Both the position numbers and the translations under genes were made by a program. A model generated the notes under the pieces. The model was not told the DNA's origin, made no database searches, and saw only the letters and a program-made list of their open reading frames with translations. This document shows, piece after piece, positions 20,601 to 33,067 of a stretch of DNA of 64,000 bases (its first letter is position 1; every line of letters begins with the position of its first letter). Origin of the DNA: Phallusia mammillata (lineage: Eukaryota > Chordata > Ascidiacea > Phlebobranchia > Ascidiidae); the NCBI GenBank assembly GCA_003260075.1, contig QLIY01000117.1:62001-126000 (forward strand). The letters are read 5' to 3'.

Positions 20601-21015
20601 AACAAAAAGTCCATTGACAGTAACCAGTAATGCTAACCGGTTCTCTGATCTCAAAGTCAATTGACAGTAACCAGTAATGCTAACTGGTTCGCTGATCTCA
20701 TAAAATTTCGAGTGGACGGTTCTATAGAACCGGTACGAACCGGCTGAATCCCAACAGTGTTTGTATTTAGTAATTATTATCACAGACGGTTCTACAGAAC
20801 CGGTGCGAACCGGCTGAATCCCACCACCGGTTTCAACCCTTTATTTTGTGAAATCTCACCTTGTGTTCTCTTGTGTCAGACCACGTGACACCTATGACGT
20901 AAACCCATTCGCTGTAGCGATTATTTCCAGTTTTTACTTGCACGATGTCCAGCACAGTGACGTGTTGCACAAACACGTTCGTAAGTGACCGACTTCGGCA
21001 TAGTGACGACGCCAT
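17652..21015 (-). CDS. PX-domain protein (p47phox/NOXO1/Tks-type PX) with acidic tail and no SH3 domain
   Basis: PX domains bind phosphoinositides and recruit proteins to membranes. Five exons join in phase: 20860-21015, 20069-20177, 19200-19297, 18438-18561 and 17652-18034, giving 289 residues. The PX fold runs about 16-135: VTVLDIVQV...YVIGVTWSD (strands 1-2), IFRSYSEVSSLYSFLHKL (53-70), FLKDLPKVPARGLFD, IDSFFRGLICLPVQ, then ISRHKVVLDFYEMR. The closest families by eye are p47phox (ISRCPHLLDFFKVR) and SH3PXD2 (YVYIINVTWSD). Those proteins carry SH3 domains after PX; this one instead has an acidic tail with DDDFYATDYD and three imperfect GRYD-type repeats, then a stop. The second basic residue of the usual R-R-(Y/F) lipid-binding motif is serine here. 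The start ATG at 21015 suits the domain. I did not assign a gene symbol. Confidence 0.85.
18238..18391. mobile_element. hAT MITE with exact 8-bp target-site duplication (PX gene intron)
   Basis: Termini CAGGGGTGGGCAAAC and GTTTGCCCACCCCTG. The duplication ATCTAAGC is exact (18230-18237 and 18392-18399). One literal n occurs inside at about 18356. It is non-coding and lies between PX-gene exons 4 and 5. Confidence 0.95.
18698..19085. repeat. Stem-loop element between two direct repeats of about 85-95 bp
   Basis: Direct repeats 18698-18782 and 18988-19085 (both containing AAAGGCTAAACTCATCA and GACTAATGGTAGA or a variant) flank an element with long inverted arms. Left arm 18794-18827 and right arm 18873-18906 share GATACAA/TTGTATC and GGTGTGAAACAT/ATGTTTCACACC. 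The loop contains GTTGACAAC...CTGTCGAAACG, related to the loop at 12273-12300. Confidence 0.75.
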
Positions 21016-24000
21016 TAGGTCACAAACAACATGCGTTACGTCATAATCAGATTTTATTGAAACGGTTTCCTACAGAATTTCCAAAATCACAAAAACCTGT
21101 GAAAGGTGCGGTTTGGCAAAAGTTTGAAACCAACTTTGAGAAATTAACAATATATTTGGAAACACAATTTTCCCGCGTAAATTGAAATCGCGGTGCAGAA
21201 ATAATTTTATCTGTGACGTCACAATTATCGATTATCGTCCGATTCAAAGTCGCCCTACGTCACAAACAAATAATAGAATGCGCTACATTAAGGTGGGGGT
21301 CCCGAGCATCGATTATCTCCGCTAAGTAGCCTCTATTTAAAGCTCAGCGGAAGAATGGATTCGATCCAGCAATGGCACTTTGCCGCTCACAGGGAATTAG
21401 GTCGGTCGTAATTTCGTGCTTTCTGTTTCTGTTCAAATCTCCGCGGTATCCCAAGCTTCAACTAACACCTGTGAAAAGTTTCATTTCGTTCGACGTAAGC
21501 TTGGAAAACTGACAAACACTTAATAAATGTGTGACTCTTTAGATCAGTGGTATGGCAACCACCTCATTGAATCAACTTATGAGCGAAACGTCAGCAAAAA
21601 TGCAAGTTCTTGAAAACTAGTATGTTGTTTAGCATTACACCAGTTGAACGACGAATTTGTTAAACTTGTGAGCTGTAATTAATTTTCAATGTTGAACATT
21701 TGTTGGTTTTGAATCTCGGTTCGCGATAAAAAAAAATCAGTTTAAACCGAACTGTACAAGAAAGTTGACGACCCCTGATTTAAATTACATTTCTATCATC
21801 TAGAAACAACGAATACAATTGCTTCATTATATTGCGGTAAATCGAGCATATATTGAAGCTAATATCTCCAACAAAAGTCTGACAATCTCAACAACAAGCG
21901 TTGTATCTTATAGAACCTAAATAGTCGACTAAAGAAAAGAAGTATCTGAAACATGTCACTTATAAACAACAAACGCAACCTATTTATAATGTCGGTAAAT
22001 CCAGTAACCTCTGCAACTTATATCTCCAACAGGCAAACCTGGCAACGCAGCAACAGAAATCGTATCTCTTACCACACTAACAGTCGACTGAAGAAAATTG
22101 AAATGGATAAAACACACATTTAAAAAGCAAGATTTCAATCAGCATCTGCTCAAATACTAAAACACATAAGCGATTAAGCGGTTGCTTCTCAACTGAGTTA
22201 TCCAACTTTTTGAAACATAATCTATCAGATATACATTGTAGGTCTAAACTCCAACACCTCAAAGTCAGAACCCGAGACATTTTTAAACTGGTTTTTAGTT
22301 TATGAAAGCTTACAGCACAGCAGCGATGTTTGGCAAAATGTTGAAGCTGAACATGAAAATCGATCGAATCTTCCCAGGGGAGTCGAGATTCTCGTGTTCG
22401 TTTCAACGTTTCCTTTCGATTAAAATTCGGTGACTCAACCTTAACTTAATGTGACGTTGGCTTGGCATCAGGTCGCAACGGTCTCAATTACGTCAATCAA
22501 AACCTTATAAATGTTATCCCGATGTGACAAGTTTAATGGTCAAATGCCGCTGCGATGTTAAATCTCCACGGTGTCATTTATTTTTAACGAGCGAAATATT
22601 TTCCACCAAAAAAGTAATATAAACTTCTGTTAACAGTCTGACAAGCATTGAACTTTAAGGCTTAGTTTCGCTTAATTCGTAAAATCTGACTTTGTTTATC
22701 GTGCACTGTACTGCACTGTACTATGCGCATTCAGTGTTATTTACCCAGATGAAGTCGACCTGTGTATTACGTCGAAATGTCGATGTGAAATACATTTGCC
22801 TGAAGAGCTCTATAAACTAGATCTGACAACAACAACATGCGACGATTTATTGTAAATCACAAAACCGCGATTAAAAGCGACATTTTATGACAAATAGCGC
22901 TCGTCACTACGTCATAATGACTCGATTCAAAATATTGTTGCATCATAATCAACCGCACGGTTATTGTGCTGCACGATTTGATGATTATCACATAATTACG
23001 CGCAATGTTTTTTTTGTGTTTGTACGAGCCCGTTTAAAGCGTTGATTTCATCAGAATGTTCATTTTACTGCCACAAAGCAGTGATTCTCGATCTCAAATC
23101 TATGCGATCACTTTAAAATATATATAATAATTTCTTATTTACTAACTCCATGATGTTTCTGATAATTTGGATTTTCGTCGATTAGGCAAATATAACCACG
23201 TTGAATTGATCAGAGATTTATACAAAAGTTGAGTAAAACTGTATTATGGCTCAGGTGACTAACGTAAGCGGCGTGGTGTCAAAAATGTTAGAAGTAACTT
23301 TCGGTCAATTCACTAAAAGTAAAAGGGGCGAATGTATTGTCACTCATTCAAATCCTCAGATATAGCAAAACTCGGTTAATCCGGACCCGTTTGGAACAAA
23401 AATTGTCCAGATTATATAAGAATCGGGTCTACCCGATGTCGACTAGTTAAAGCCTTGCCACATTTCAAATCATTTGTCCCAAGTTGGGCGAAGATCCGGA
23501 TCAACCGAATCCAGTTTAAGCGAGGTTTACTGTATGCTAATGAAATCACAGGGATTACCTAAACACTGCTCAGTTTTCTTCTAGACAAACTTAATGCGAA
23601 TATGTTTACCGACTGGCGCTTAAACCAACTGTCCAACTGGAGCGAATTTATTGTCACAATTCAAATATGTAGATGCTGCTGCAAAAATCATAGGAGTAAC
23701 CTAAACACCGCTCAGTTTTCTGGTGAACAAACTTATTGTGAATATGTTAGTTTACCAAAACAAAGGTAAAAGTAAAACTTTGCATCTTAGTTAACTTTAA
23801 CGTTAAAACGCAGAAGACCGCAATCAATATCGCATTAGGCTGATCAATACCGGCCCAACTCAGCGGGCAGACAAAGCTTTTACCGGATTAACGTAACGGT
23901 AATTTGATGAAAAGGATAAAAAGGATTTGTAAAATTCTCCTCTAGAACATTCCTTACATCGTCATCACTTCAACACATAACACAATTTCACATTCTTAAG

Positions 24001-26410
24001 CGGGTTTTTAAACGAGCATCGTCCAGTCAAGTGTAACAAACAAGCATTAAATATACAATTGCAACAACACAAACCAGGGTCGCTCTTTAGGAGACTCATA
24101 ACACTGGACAAAATGTACTACAAAACCCATTCAAAATTGGTAAACTCATGTGTAGCAATTAATTAATATTTTGTCGCAAAACATATTATATGAAATCATT
24201 TGCACTGACTTTTAACATTTGGCCACTAATAGTTAATTTCGTTTTGACACCGGAAACTTTTTGTCTCCCAAGTCATGAAAACGTCAAAAACAAAAATTCC
24301 CGTAACTTGACACCCTTATACTTGTGTCTGCCAGTTTGAACGTTACTGATGTAGCGTTCGAACGAACGGCCAAAGCGTAATTTGACCTCTTGGCAACATG
24401 GCGCTCTATCTTGTGTGTGGGATTTACTGCAACTAAGTAACACTGACTCACTGGGATATTTTAAAAGTTTGACGAGTCTGTTAATAATTTTCTGACACAT
24501 CATTGTACAACTCTTTGTAATGGCGACATCACTGTTCTGACTTTAAACTTCTGTGCGTCGCATTGTTTCAACATTTCACAGCTAAGTTGTGTTGCTTTCT
24601 GCCAACCAAACCGAATCAACACAAAAACTGCATCAACTACAATCTGAGAAGCAAGCAAGCAAAACTGAACAAGTTAATCCGGTGAAAAGGCGCCCGAAGT
24701 CTCATTAATTATTGACTGCTGCTTTAAATCGAAAGCGTGTTGGTGCTTGTTGTTTGTTCTGCACTCAATGACAGCAGACACGCGGGTGCTGGGCTGGGAT
24801 TAATTTACACCTCAATCACGCTCGATACGCTACAGGTCAACTAACAGGTCTGTAGAATCGCTTCAGCATTACACAGCAACAATTACGTATCCAACACAAG
24901 ATCGGTGTGGTTGAACTGGGCAATACAATGATTACTAATTAGGCTTAAAGTCTGCACAACCGACAGATCTGTGAAATCACTTCAGCACAGTACAGTGGTT
25001 CTTACCCTTTTTACTGCGCTGAAACCCTACGATATTTTTTACACTTTTGTCGAACCCCAATTAGTACGTTGGTATATCATTCGCTTGTAAGTTTGTTGGA
25101 TCTAATACAAAACCAGCAATCTTAAAACGTTTTGTAAACCTTTGTCGAAGTTCTGATTGAGCGTTGGCGAACCACTGGGCTTCGATCGAACCCAGGTTAA
25201 GATCCACTGGCATAGTACAACAACAAATACGTATCCATCAAAAGATCGGTGAGCTTTAACTGGACAATACAATGATAACTGGTTAGGCTTAAAGGCTGCA
25301 CAACTCTGTGGTCTTCAACATTTACGAACAAACTAAAACACTTCGGTTCTTGTGTTTTATAATATGCCATTATATTCTAATTAAGGCGTCTCGTATGGGA
25401 CGTCGAAACGTCGATTATTTGATGAGTTGAGTTTATTTCGCTTGGTGAAAGAACGCATAGCGTCACAATGGCACTGAAATTTAGTTCCTAAAATAGAATA
25501 AGCGTCACTTAAACGCGCCACCTGTGACGACAAAATTGTTACTGGTACGCGAAATATCGATGTCACTCTACAATGTAGTGTGTAGTGTAGTGACTACATT
25601 ATTTCAGAGAACAGAAATATTTTCCAATTAACAGAAACAGTCAATGAATTAACATAGAATATATATATTTCGCCTAACTGGTATCTTCAGTTCCTACAAA
25701 ACCACATAATAAAACATAATAAAAACGGAATAAAAGCGATAAAACACAACAGAGTAAAGTACTTAGACTGCCACTTAATGTCTTATATTCTCAGTACATT
25801 ACTTCAGCAAATTTTACAAATATTATAATGCAAGTGGTGTAAACGCGCTTTTTTACAACTTTGTAATCTTGGTGCGGCTGCCCTAATGGAGCGCAGAACA
25901 AGCACGCAATTTAAATTGCGTTGCGATCAGTGGCGGGATTCAGCCGGTTCGCACCGGTTCTATAGAACCGTCTCACGGGGGGGGGGGCAAAAGGTCGGTG
26001 AGCTTAAACTGGACAATACGATGATTACTAATTAGGCCTAAAGGCTGCACAATTGACCGATCTGTGAAATCACTTCAGCACAGTACAGTGGTGCTTAACC
26101 TTTTTACTGCACTGAAACCCTACGATATTTTTTACGCTTTTGTCGAGCCCCAATTAGTACGTTAATATTCCATTCGCTTGTAAGTTTGTTGGATCTAATA
26201 CAAAACCAGCAATCTTAAGGGGGGGGGGTATCAGCGAACCGGTTAGCATTACTGGTTGCTGTCAATAGACTTTTTATAACAGAACCTGCTGAAAAATATG
26301 ACTTTTGTGATAGAACCGGCTGTCAAAAAATTTGAATCCCACCACTGGTTGCGATGTTTACACACCAAACTCAAACCTTTACAACTTCGTAAAATACACA
26401 ACAACACAAT
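21016..26410. other. Intergenic, 5.4 kb; repeats only
   Basis: No coding exons recognised on either strand. Seen: hAT-like elements (21545-21777, and 24993-25209 with near-identical duplications GCACAGTA/GCATAGTA), CTGATGA...GAAAC-type stem-loop repeats (22741-22790 and 25376-25415), a pogo-like repeat (23358-23537) and a MITE-B copy at 25928-26346 that is interrupted by an insert bounded by two G runs. Confidence 0.6.
25928..26346 (+). mobile_element. MITE family B interrupted by a copied segment between two poly-G runs
   Basis: The left end of the MITE stops at TCTCACG. A run of eleven G (25977-25987) follows, then a 231-base copy of sequence found upstream around 24900-25160, then ten G (26219-26228). 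The MITE resumes at TATCAGCGAACC and ends at CCACCACTG. About 17 bases of the MITE, present in other copies, are missing at the insertion point. Confidence 0.8.
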
Positions 26411-29043
26411 TTATGCGAGAAATTTCTGAAATCGCTTGATGAACCAAACCAGGAAAAACTGGCGAAACCTAAACCAAGTTTCAGAATTGACAAATTTCAG
26501 CGTCAGAAAAGTTGAAAGGAATGCGAGAGTTGACATAGAAATCATAGCGGGGGGGGGGTTTAAACCAAGTTTCAGAATTGATAAATTTCAACGTCAGAAA
26601 AGTTGAAAGGAATGCGAGAGTTGACATAGAAATCATAGCCTGAATAAATAATTTCGCCACTACTGCATTGGATTTAGACATTTCCTGGATGGCGTTGCCT
26701 CCCTTGTTTTTGTGCGGGAAAGCTTGGTCCGGAATTTCAACGCCGAGGAATTTGCAAAGTGGTTCCCATCCATCTGAAACACTGTACACCAACAATCGAT
26801 CTTGTGGGGCTTTCTAAATAAAAAGAAAGACCCAAAAGTATTAGGACTATCCGACATTTCGACTAGCACTTATATTACACTAATAAAGACGCCCCAGAAT
26901 AAGACGTCGGATGATTTGTTTATATTCGCCGGTTGAACACAAAGGAATAAAGTTTATGAAATATGCCTGGCATCAACACAATATTCATATTTACTGTAAC
27001 CACCCATTACTTCTACAGCCGACTAAACATAATGACTGAAACGGGAATAAAAGGTAAGTTTTGTAAGCAAAATAAATCCCAACTATAGAAGTTTAATCTG
27101 ATTTATATGTTTTGTAGCAAATATTCGCAACAGATTTTTTGAAAGGCATATTGGGCCAATTTATTTTAATGTTTTACATTTAAGAATATTACATCTACGA
27201 GAATGGTTTTATTATTTTGTTGAAACAAGAAGGTATTTAAGGGAGAAGCATGTATTTATTGCGGCGTGATCCGCAACTTCGTAATGTTCTTAAGCCAAAT
27301 AGCAACCAAGCAAACATTACCTTCAAAACACTTGCGTTGTGATCCCTGTAATGGCTCCGTAAAAGTTTCTCATGGTGGGGAGTTATAACGGGAAGCGGAA
27401 ACCGGGAAAAATCGCCCAAGAATCGATCTGGAAATTAACAAAGTTTATCACATTAGTGTTTTGTTGCCTCTTACATACTTTGCCATAATTTTCCAATTAT
27501 TAAATGTATTAGTTCGTTTATCTACGTTTATTCATTACTATGTTATATATAGGCTTATAAGCCATGTACAGTAAACCAATCCGGACCCGTTTGTACAAAA
27601 AAATGGGGGGGGGGGATCTACGTTTATTCATTACTATGTTATATATAGGCTCATAAGCCATGTACAGTAAACCAATCCGGACCCGTTTGTACAAAAAAAT
27701 CTGTAAGTTAGGCAAAGATCCAAATCATTTGTACCTCAAGTTTTGTCCGAATTAGTCGAAAATCCGGATTAACCGAGGTGTACTGTTAACTGCATGGTTT
27801 CCTAACATTTATCCAAAACTACAAAAAAGTGTAGTTCGTGTTCTATAAACAATCTGGTAAAATCTGGTAAGGCAGAGTACCACTGAGTTGCTGCATTTCA
27901 AGAATCAAATTTTTTGAGGTAAAATATTTTCCACTCACACATGTGACGTTGATAGGTGTCCCTGATCCAACACGCTGGAGCGAATGTTGAGAGAAACCAG
28001 GACATCTTGCTCCGGTTCAACATTTCGATTTGTTGCGTCAAACTCTTGTACCAGGAATCCTCATCGCGGGTTGTGAAAATTATCTAAACAATATTTTTGT
28101 AGTAAACCGGTGTCACAATGAAACCGCATAAAGTACGAATTGTGAGCAGCAGTAGGAAACAGAACAACCGAGCTATTATTAGATGGACAATTTACGGTGT
28201 AGCTGCAGCGCGTTTAGTAACCATCCACCAATTGTGACATTCACTACTGAAGTGGTCGACAGGCACCCAAAGTTGTATGAGCTGTAACAAACTTTCGTCG
28301 CTATATATTTTTGTATTTGTTGTTTTTTGAAGGGAGGTCCGCGATACAATTTTACTTTTATGTGCAAAACAGGTTGCCGTCCACTGCATTACATTGCAAT
28401 CCTTAACGTTTTGACTTCACACAGCAATTTCAGACTCGGTAAAGGATTAGAGTGGAATCATGTCGGCTTGTTATCTTTCACCCAGGAAAGTCAACTCGGC
28501 AAACAAAAGTTTTTCCGCTATCAGTTGTAACCCATCGGAAGTATAACTTTAATCCGTGGAACAACAACCAGGTTAATCCTAAAATAAGTTTTTACAGGCG
28601 AAATTGTTTGAAAGTCAGCAATTAAAACAAACACCCAGAACGAGCTTCACACGAGCTCTAAAATTTGGGATATTTCAATAGATGCACCCAACTTCCGTTT
28701 GTGGGTTTCGTGCGTGCGGGTGGGGGGGGGGGGGGGGGGGCGCGTGGGTACATTGCAACACAATCACAATATCAACCGTATAATATTTTACCTTCGCCTC
28801 AGGAAAAGCTTCTAGGAGTTCTTCCCAGTAATAAAATACCGGAGTGTCTGTGAGAGCGTCGACGCCTTTAAAAGTTTCCCGGATTTCCTCACTTGTGGCG
28901 GTTCCGCGGAAAATCTTTTCCCATCCGCGGAATCCGTAATAATAATTCTCCATAAAATCGTAAGTGTTGTAGCCGAGAATATTGAAAGCAGCGCACATCG
29001 TCTTTGTACCAGTCTTGGAATAACCGGCCAAAATCACTTTCAT
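26411..29043 (-). CDS. P-loop sulfotransferase-like protein (Sulfotransfer_4 type); 3' end disrupted in this sequence
   Basis: Four exons in phase: 28792-29043, 27939-28083, 27321-27427 and one starting at 26813. The protein begins MKVILAGYSKTGTKTMC; GYSKTGTKT is the PAPS 5'-phosphosulfate loop of this family. Exon 2 reads IIFTTRDEDSWYKSL, the family's (V/I)xxxRDxxxWY block that holds the 3'-phosphate-binding region. Exon 3 ends in HYRDHNASVLK and exon 4 begins KAPQDRLLVYSVSDGWEPLC followed by KFLGVEIPDQAFPHKN, also typical. A hydrophobic segment follows (SMSTLAFLSTFL). The natural ending reads through NSETWFRFRQFF to a stop at 26411-26413, but here a ten-G run (26549-26558) between two copies of an 83-base segment shifts the frame and makes a false stop at 26481. 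The substrate is unknown. The start ATG at 29043 fits; in-frame sequence further upstream is MITE. Confidence 0.85.
27515..27700. repeat. Tandem duplication (about 87 bp) with an 11-G junction in a sulfotransferase intron
   Basis: Both copies, about 27520-27604 and 27616-27700, run from ATCTACGTTTATTCATTAC to TTTGTACAAAAAAAT and are almost identical. They are separated only by G at 27605-27615. The 3' half belongs to a pogo-like repeat. Confidence 0.85.
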
Positions 29044-32000
29044 TTTGAAACTTTTTCTCTTCTGCCAACTAGACTGGTAAAAAATCAGCTGAAATGACCG
29101 AACAAGAATAAATACAGTGGTGTGATTCAGCCGGTTTGCACCGGTTCTATAGAACCGTCTCACGAAATTTGATGAGATCAGCGAACCAGTTAGCATTAGT
29201 GGTTACTGTCAATGGACTTTTTGTAACAGAACCGGCTAAAAAATATGACTTTTGTGATAGAATCGGCTGACAAAAAATTTAATCCCACCACTGGATAAAT
29301 CTATTACTGACTGGCATTAATGTCTACTTTTCTGAATAAAATTTGGATTACTCTTAAAAATTAAATGGTTTTGTGTTGCAAACTTAAAGTAACAACTAAG
29401 TTATGCGTTTCATATGAATACAAAAATGTCATATACAGTAAATCTCGGTTAATCCGGACCCGTTTAGACCAGAAAATTTTCCGAATTAAGCGAAGATCCG
29501 GATTAACCGATGTCGATTAGTTAAAGCCTTACCACATTACAAATCATTTGTACCTCAAGTTTTGTCCGAATTAGGCGAAGATCCGGTTTAACCGAAGTTT
29601 ACTGTATAGATAAACAAATATACTTTATAAAATCTAGAAGCCTTATACTAAACCAGATATTAGGTAACTTTTATAGGCTTTAGGTCACAAACATTGCCAC
29701 TCCATCAACCTACAGCAGTTTCTGACCCCGACTGGTTTATGGAGGTTCCGTGGAGCAAGTTTTAATCTTTGACTTATCCGTCAACGCGCCGATTTACTGG
29801 AAATTTCCCAAATTCTCGAAATCCTGACGCGACGAATTTCCCGTAACTGGGTCAAGTCAGTGGTCGCAGTTGAGCCACAAAATCAACAAAGTCTGCGTCA
29901 GGTTCGAAGGTCGGAACGTCACAAAATACACAAAACTGTCGCGCATACCTTATGGGGATGAATACAACCAAGGTTTTGATGATAGCAGAGTTGTAAGTCG
30001 GGCCGGGCATATCGGGTAGGGTTCCGGCCTAACTTTACACTGTGTGTCAGTATTTTTTTGACTATATTTAACCAGACCAGCTAAGTAGCTAGTTGTTGGA
30101 CCTGACCTAATGTCAAGCAGCCCTTAAACGCCTTGTTCAAGACCAATTTGCCTGTCATTGTCTAATGTGTTTCCTTTACCATACGCTGCTCACCAAAATG
30201 AATTCCGATCGAATTTGTTGTTGTCTTCGTTGCGGTTCCAACACCTTAGTACAGTCAGTAAGTGCAAGAGTACTTTGAATCGACAAAACCAATTTACCAA
30301 AGAAGCACTTACATAGCTGCCACAAAATAAGACCAAAAACTCGAAGAAATTAAAAACAGACAGAGTGGTTTAACCGAGATAAATCGCGAACAAACTGCGC
30401 TAATGCTACAAGCCTCTTAGGTTATTAGTCTTGTGCAACTTAAACGAAGCAAAAATTTGTCACCAACTGTCACACTAACTAAGTAAGTAGAACGTTATTC
30501 CCTCCTCTTGTAAATGATTCGGTTAATTTTTCTGTACATTTTCTTTTTTAATTATTATTGACGTAAATTGCAACAGTCGCAAATCACTCATCGGCTTCGA
30601 CGTTTGTGTTTTGCGCCTATCCGCCAAACATGGATTGTTATACTTACCATGAGTGCAGTGGCGAATATATCACTAGTATGATGTCCTGTATTTTGCTGCG
30701 ACTCAAGTATACTTACCCTAATATACCTAACCAAGGGCGTCCGCAGGTTTTCGGTTAGGGGGGGTCAAGGTGGGTTCACTCTGCCCTTTCGGCCGGGTGC
30801 AAATTTTTTTGAAACCCTAACCCTAACCCAACCTTGTTGAACGCTCATGTATCTTAATGGTTGGTCGTCAAAATCAAGTTTGCCACAACAGGAATCTACA
30901 AACAACGTTACTGGAAGGAAACTACAGTACGCCAGTCCCATTAAAGGCGAAATACCGAATCTGTCAGCTACCAAGCATTTTCATATGGCAAGGCGTAGGC
31001 CTAGGCTAGAAAAACTGGAAGGAGTTTTACTCATCAAAAATTTTAGTAATCTCGCACAAAAGAAATTTTTTTAGTTTACAGTACATCAGCCTGTGGNAAT
31101 CATTTGTACCTCAAGTTTTGTCCGAATTAGGCGAAGATCCGGTTTAACCGAAGTTTACTGTATAGATAAACAAATATACTTTATAAAATCTAGAAGCCTT
31201 ATACTAAACCAGATATTAGGTAACTTTTATAGGCTTTAGGTCACAAACATTGCCACTCCATCAACCTACAGCAGTTTCTGACCCCGACTGGTTTATGGAG
31301 GTTCCGTGGAGCAAGTTTTAATCTTTGACTTATCCGTCAACGCGCCGATTTACTGGAAATTTCCCAAATTCTCGAAATCCTGACGCGACGAATTTCCCGT
31401 AACTGGGTCAAGTCAGTGGTCGCAGTTGAGCCACAAAATCAACAAAGTCTGCGTCAGGTTCGAAGGTCGGAACGTCACAAAATACACAAAACTGTCGCGC
31501 ATACCTTATGGGGATGAATACAACCAAGGTTTTGATGATAGCAGAGTTGTAAGTCGGGCCGGGCATATCGGGTAGGGTTCCGGCCTAACTTTACACTGTG
31601 TGTCAGTATTTTTTTGACTATATTTAACCAGACCAGCTAAGTAGCTAGTTGTTGGACCTGACCTAATGTCAAGCAGCCCTTAAACGCCTTGTTCAAGACC
31701 AATTTGCCTGTCATTGTCTAATGTGTTTCCTTTACCATACGCTGCTCACCAAAATGAATTCCGATCGAATTTGTTGTTGTCTTCGTTGCGGTTCCAACAC
31801 CTTAGTACAGTCAGTAAGTGCAAGAGTACTTTGAATCGACAAAACCAATTTACCAAAGAAGCACTTACATAGCTGCCACAAAATAAGACCAAAAACTCGA
31901 AGAAATTAAAAACAGACAGAGTGGTTTAACCGAGATAAATCGCGAACAAACTGCGCTAATGCTACAAGCCTCTTAGGTTATTAGTCTTGTGCAACTTAAA

Positions 32001-33067
32001 CGAAGCAAAAATTTGTCACCAACTGTCACACTAACTAAGTAAGTAGAACGTTATTCCCTCCTCTTGTAAATGATTCGGTTAATTTTTCTGTACATTTTCT
32101 TTTTTAATTATTATTGACGTAAATTGCAACAGTCGCAAATCACTCATCGGCTTCGACGTTTGTGTTTTGCGCCTATCCGCAAAATATGGATTGTTATACT
32201 TACCATGAGTGCAGTGGCGAATATATCACTAGTATGATGTCCTGTATTTTGCTGCGACTCAAGTATACTTACCCTAATATACCTAACCAAGGGCGTCCGC
32301 AGGTTTTCGGTTAGGGGGGGTCAAGGTGGGTTCACTCTGCCCTTTCGGCCGGATGCAAATTTTTTTTGAAACCCTAACCCTAACCCAACCTTATTGAACG
32401 CTCATGTATCTTAATGGTTGGTCGTCAAAATCAAGTTTGCCACAACAGGAATCTACAAACAACGTTACTGGAAGGAAACTACAGTACGCCAGTCCCATTA
32501 AAGGCGAAATACCGAATCTGTCAGTTACCAAGCATTTTCATATGGCAAGGCGTAGGCCTAGGCTAGAAAAACTGGAAGGAGTTTTACTCATCAAAAATTT
32601 TAGTAATCTCGCACAAAAGAAATTTTTTTAGTTTACAGTAGCCTACATCAGCCTGTGGAGCAGGGTGGTGACCGACGGATCTGTCTTCTTTTATCAAATT
32701 TACAAAATATACTCAAGAAGACAAAGACAGACGATCAGCATAAGTGTGATATTTTTTGGCACAAATATTGCTTTCACCTATTTAGCAGGCATCGTCAGTT
32801 TCCGTCTTATTTAAATTCACGCTGATCGTCTGCCGCTTTTCGATCGATTTTACCTTCTTTATAATAGTGGCCAATCCAGGATTTGCAAATGTTATTCACA
32901 ATATTTGACAAACAAATAATTGCATTTAGACTAGGAGGCGCTACAGAAACTTGTACCGATTCGTACTTAGTGTCGAAACAATTTAAACAGATTAGGCAGA
33001 AAACGTTTTCAAGCATTTTTGTGTGAAAATGGTAAAGTATGATTGCGTTGTTTTCTTCAGCAACAAT
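29044..33067. other. Intergenic, 4 kb; dominated by a 1.55-kb duplication
   Basis: Holds a MITE-B copy (29115-29293), a pogo-like repeat (29436-29608) and the direct duplication 29542-31095 / 31097-32658. A minus-strand CTGACGA...GAAAGC stem-loop-like motif lies at 32769-32802. A frame at 32807-33016 (minus) just downstream of the MRM3 stop has no recognisable similarity and is not called. Confidence 0.6.
29542..32658 (+). repeat. 1.55-kb direct duplication with an n at the junction
   Basis: Copy 1 (29542-31095) and copy 2 (31097-32658) differ at only a handful of sites: a few substitutions near 30628, 30797, 30832 and 30966, and a CCTA-type insertion near the end. A literal n at 31096 joins them. 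Each copy contains a short interstitial telomere-like ACCCTAACCCTAACCC tract (near 30815 and 32371) and a 75-codon open frame of no recognised identity. Most likely two haplotype contigs placed in series. Confidence 0.9.

Noticed and set aside
30815..30835. Telomere-like ACCCTAACCCTAACCC, also near 32371
   Set aside because: Only about two and a half units; too short for a telomere or a useful interstitial telomeric array.
30847..32631. 75-codon frame present twice (near 30847 and 32404)
   Set aside because: Both copies come from the 1.55-kb duplication, so duplication is not evidence of selection; no similarity recognised.
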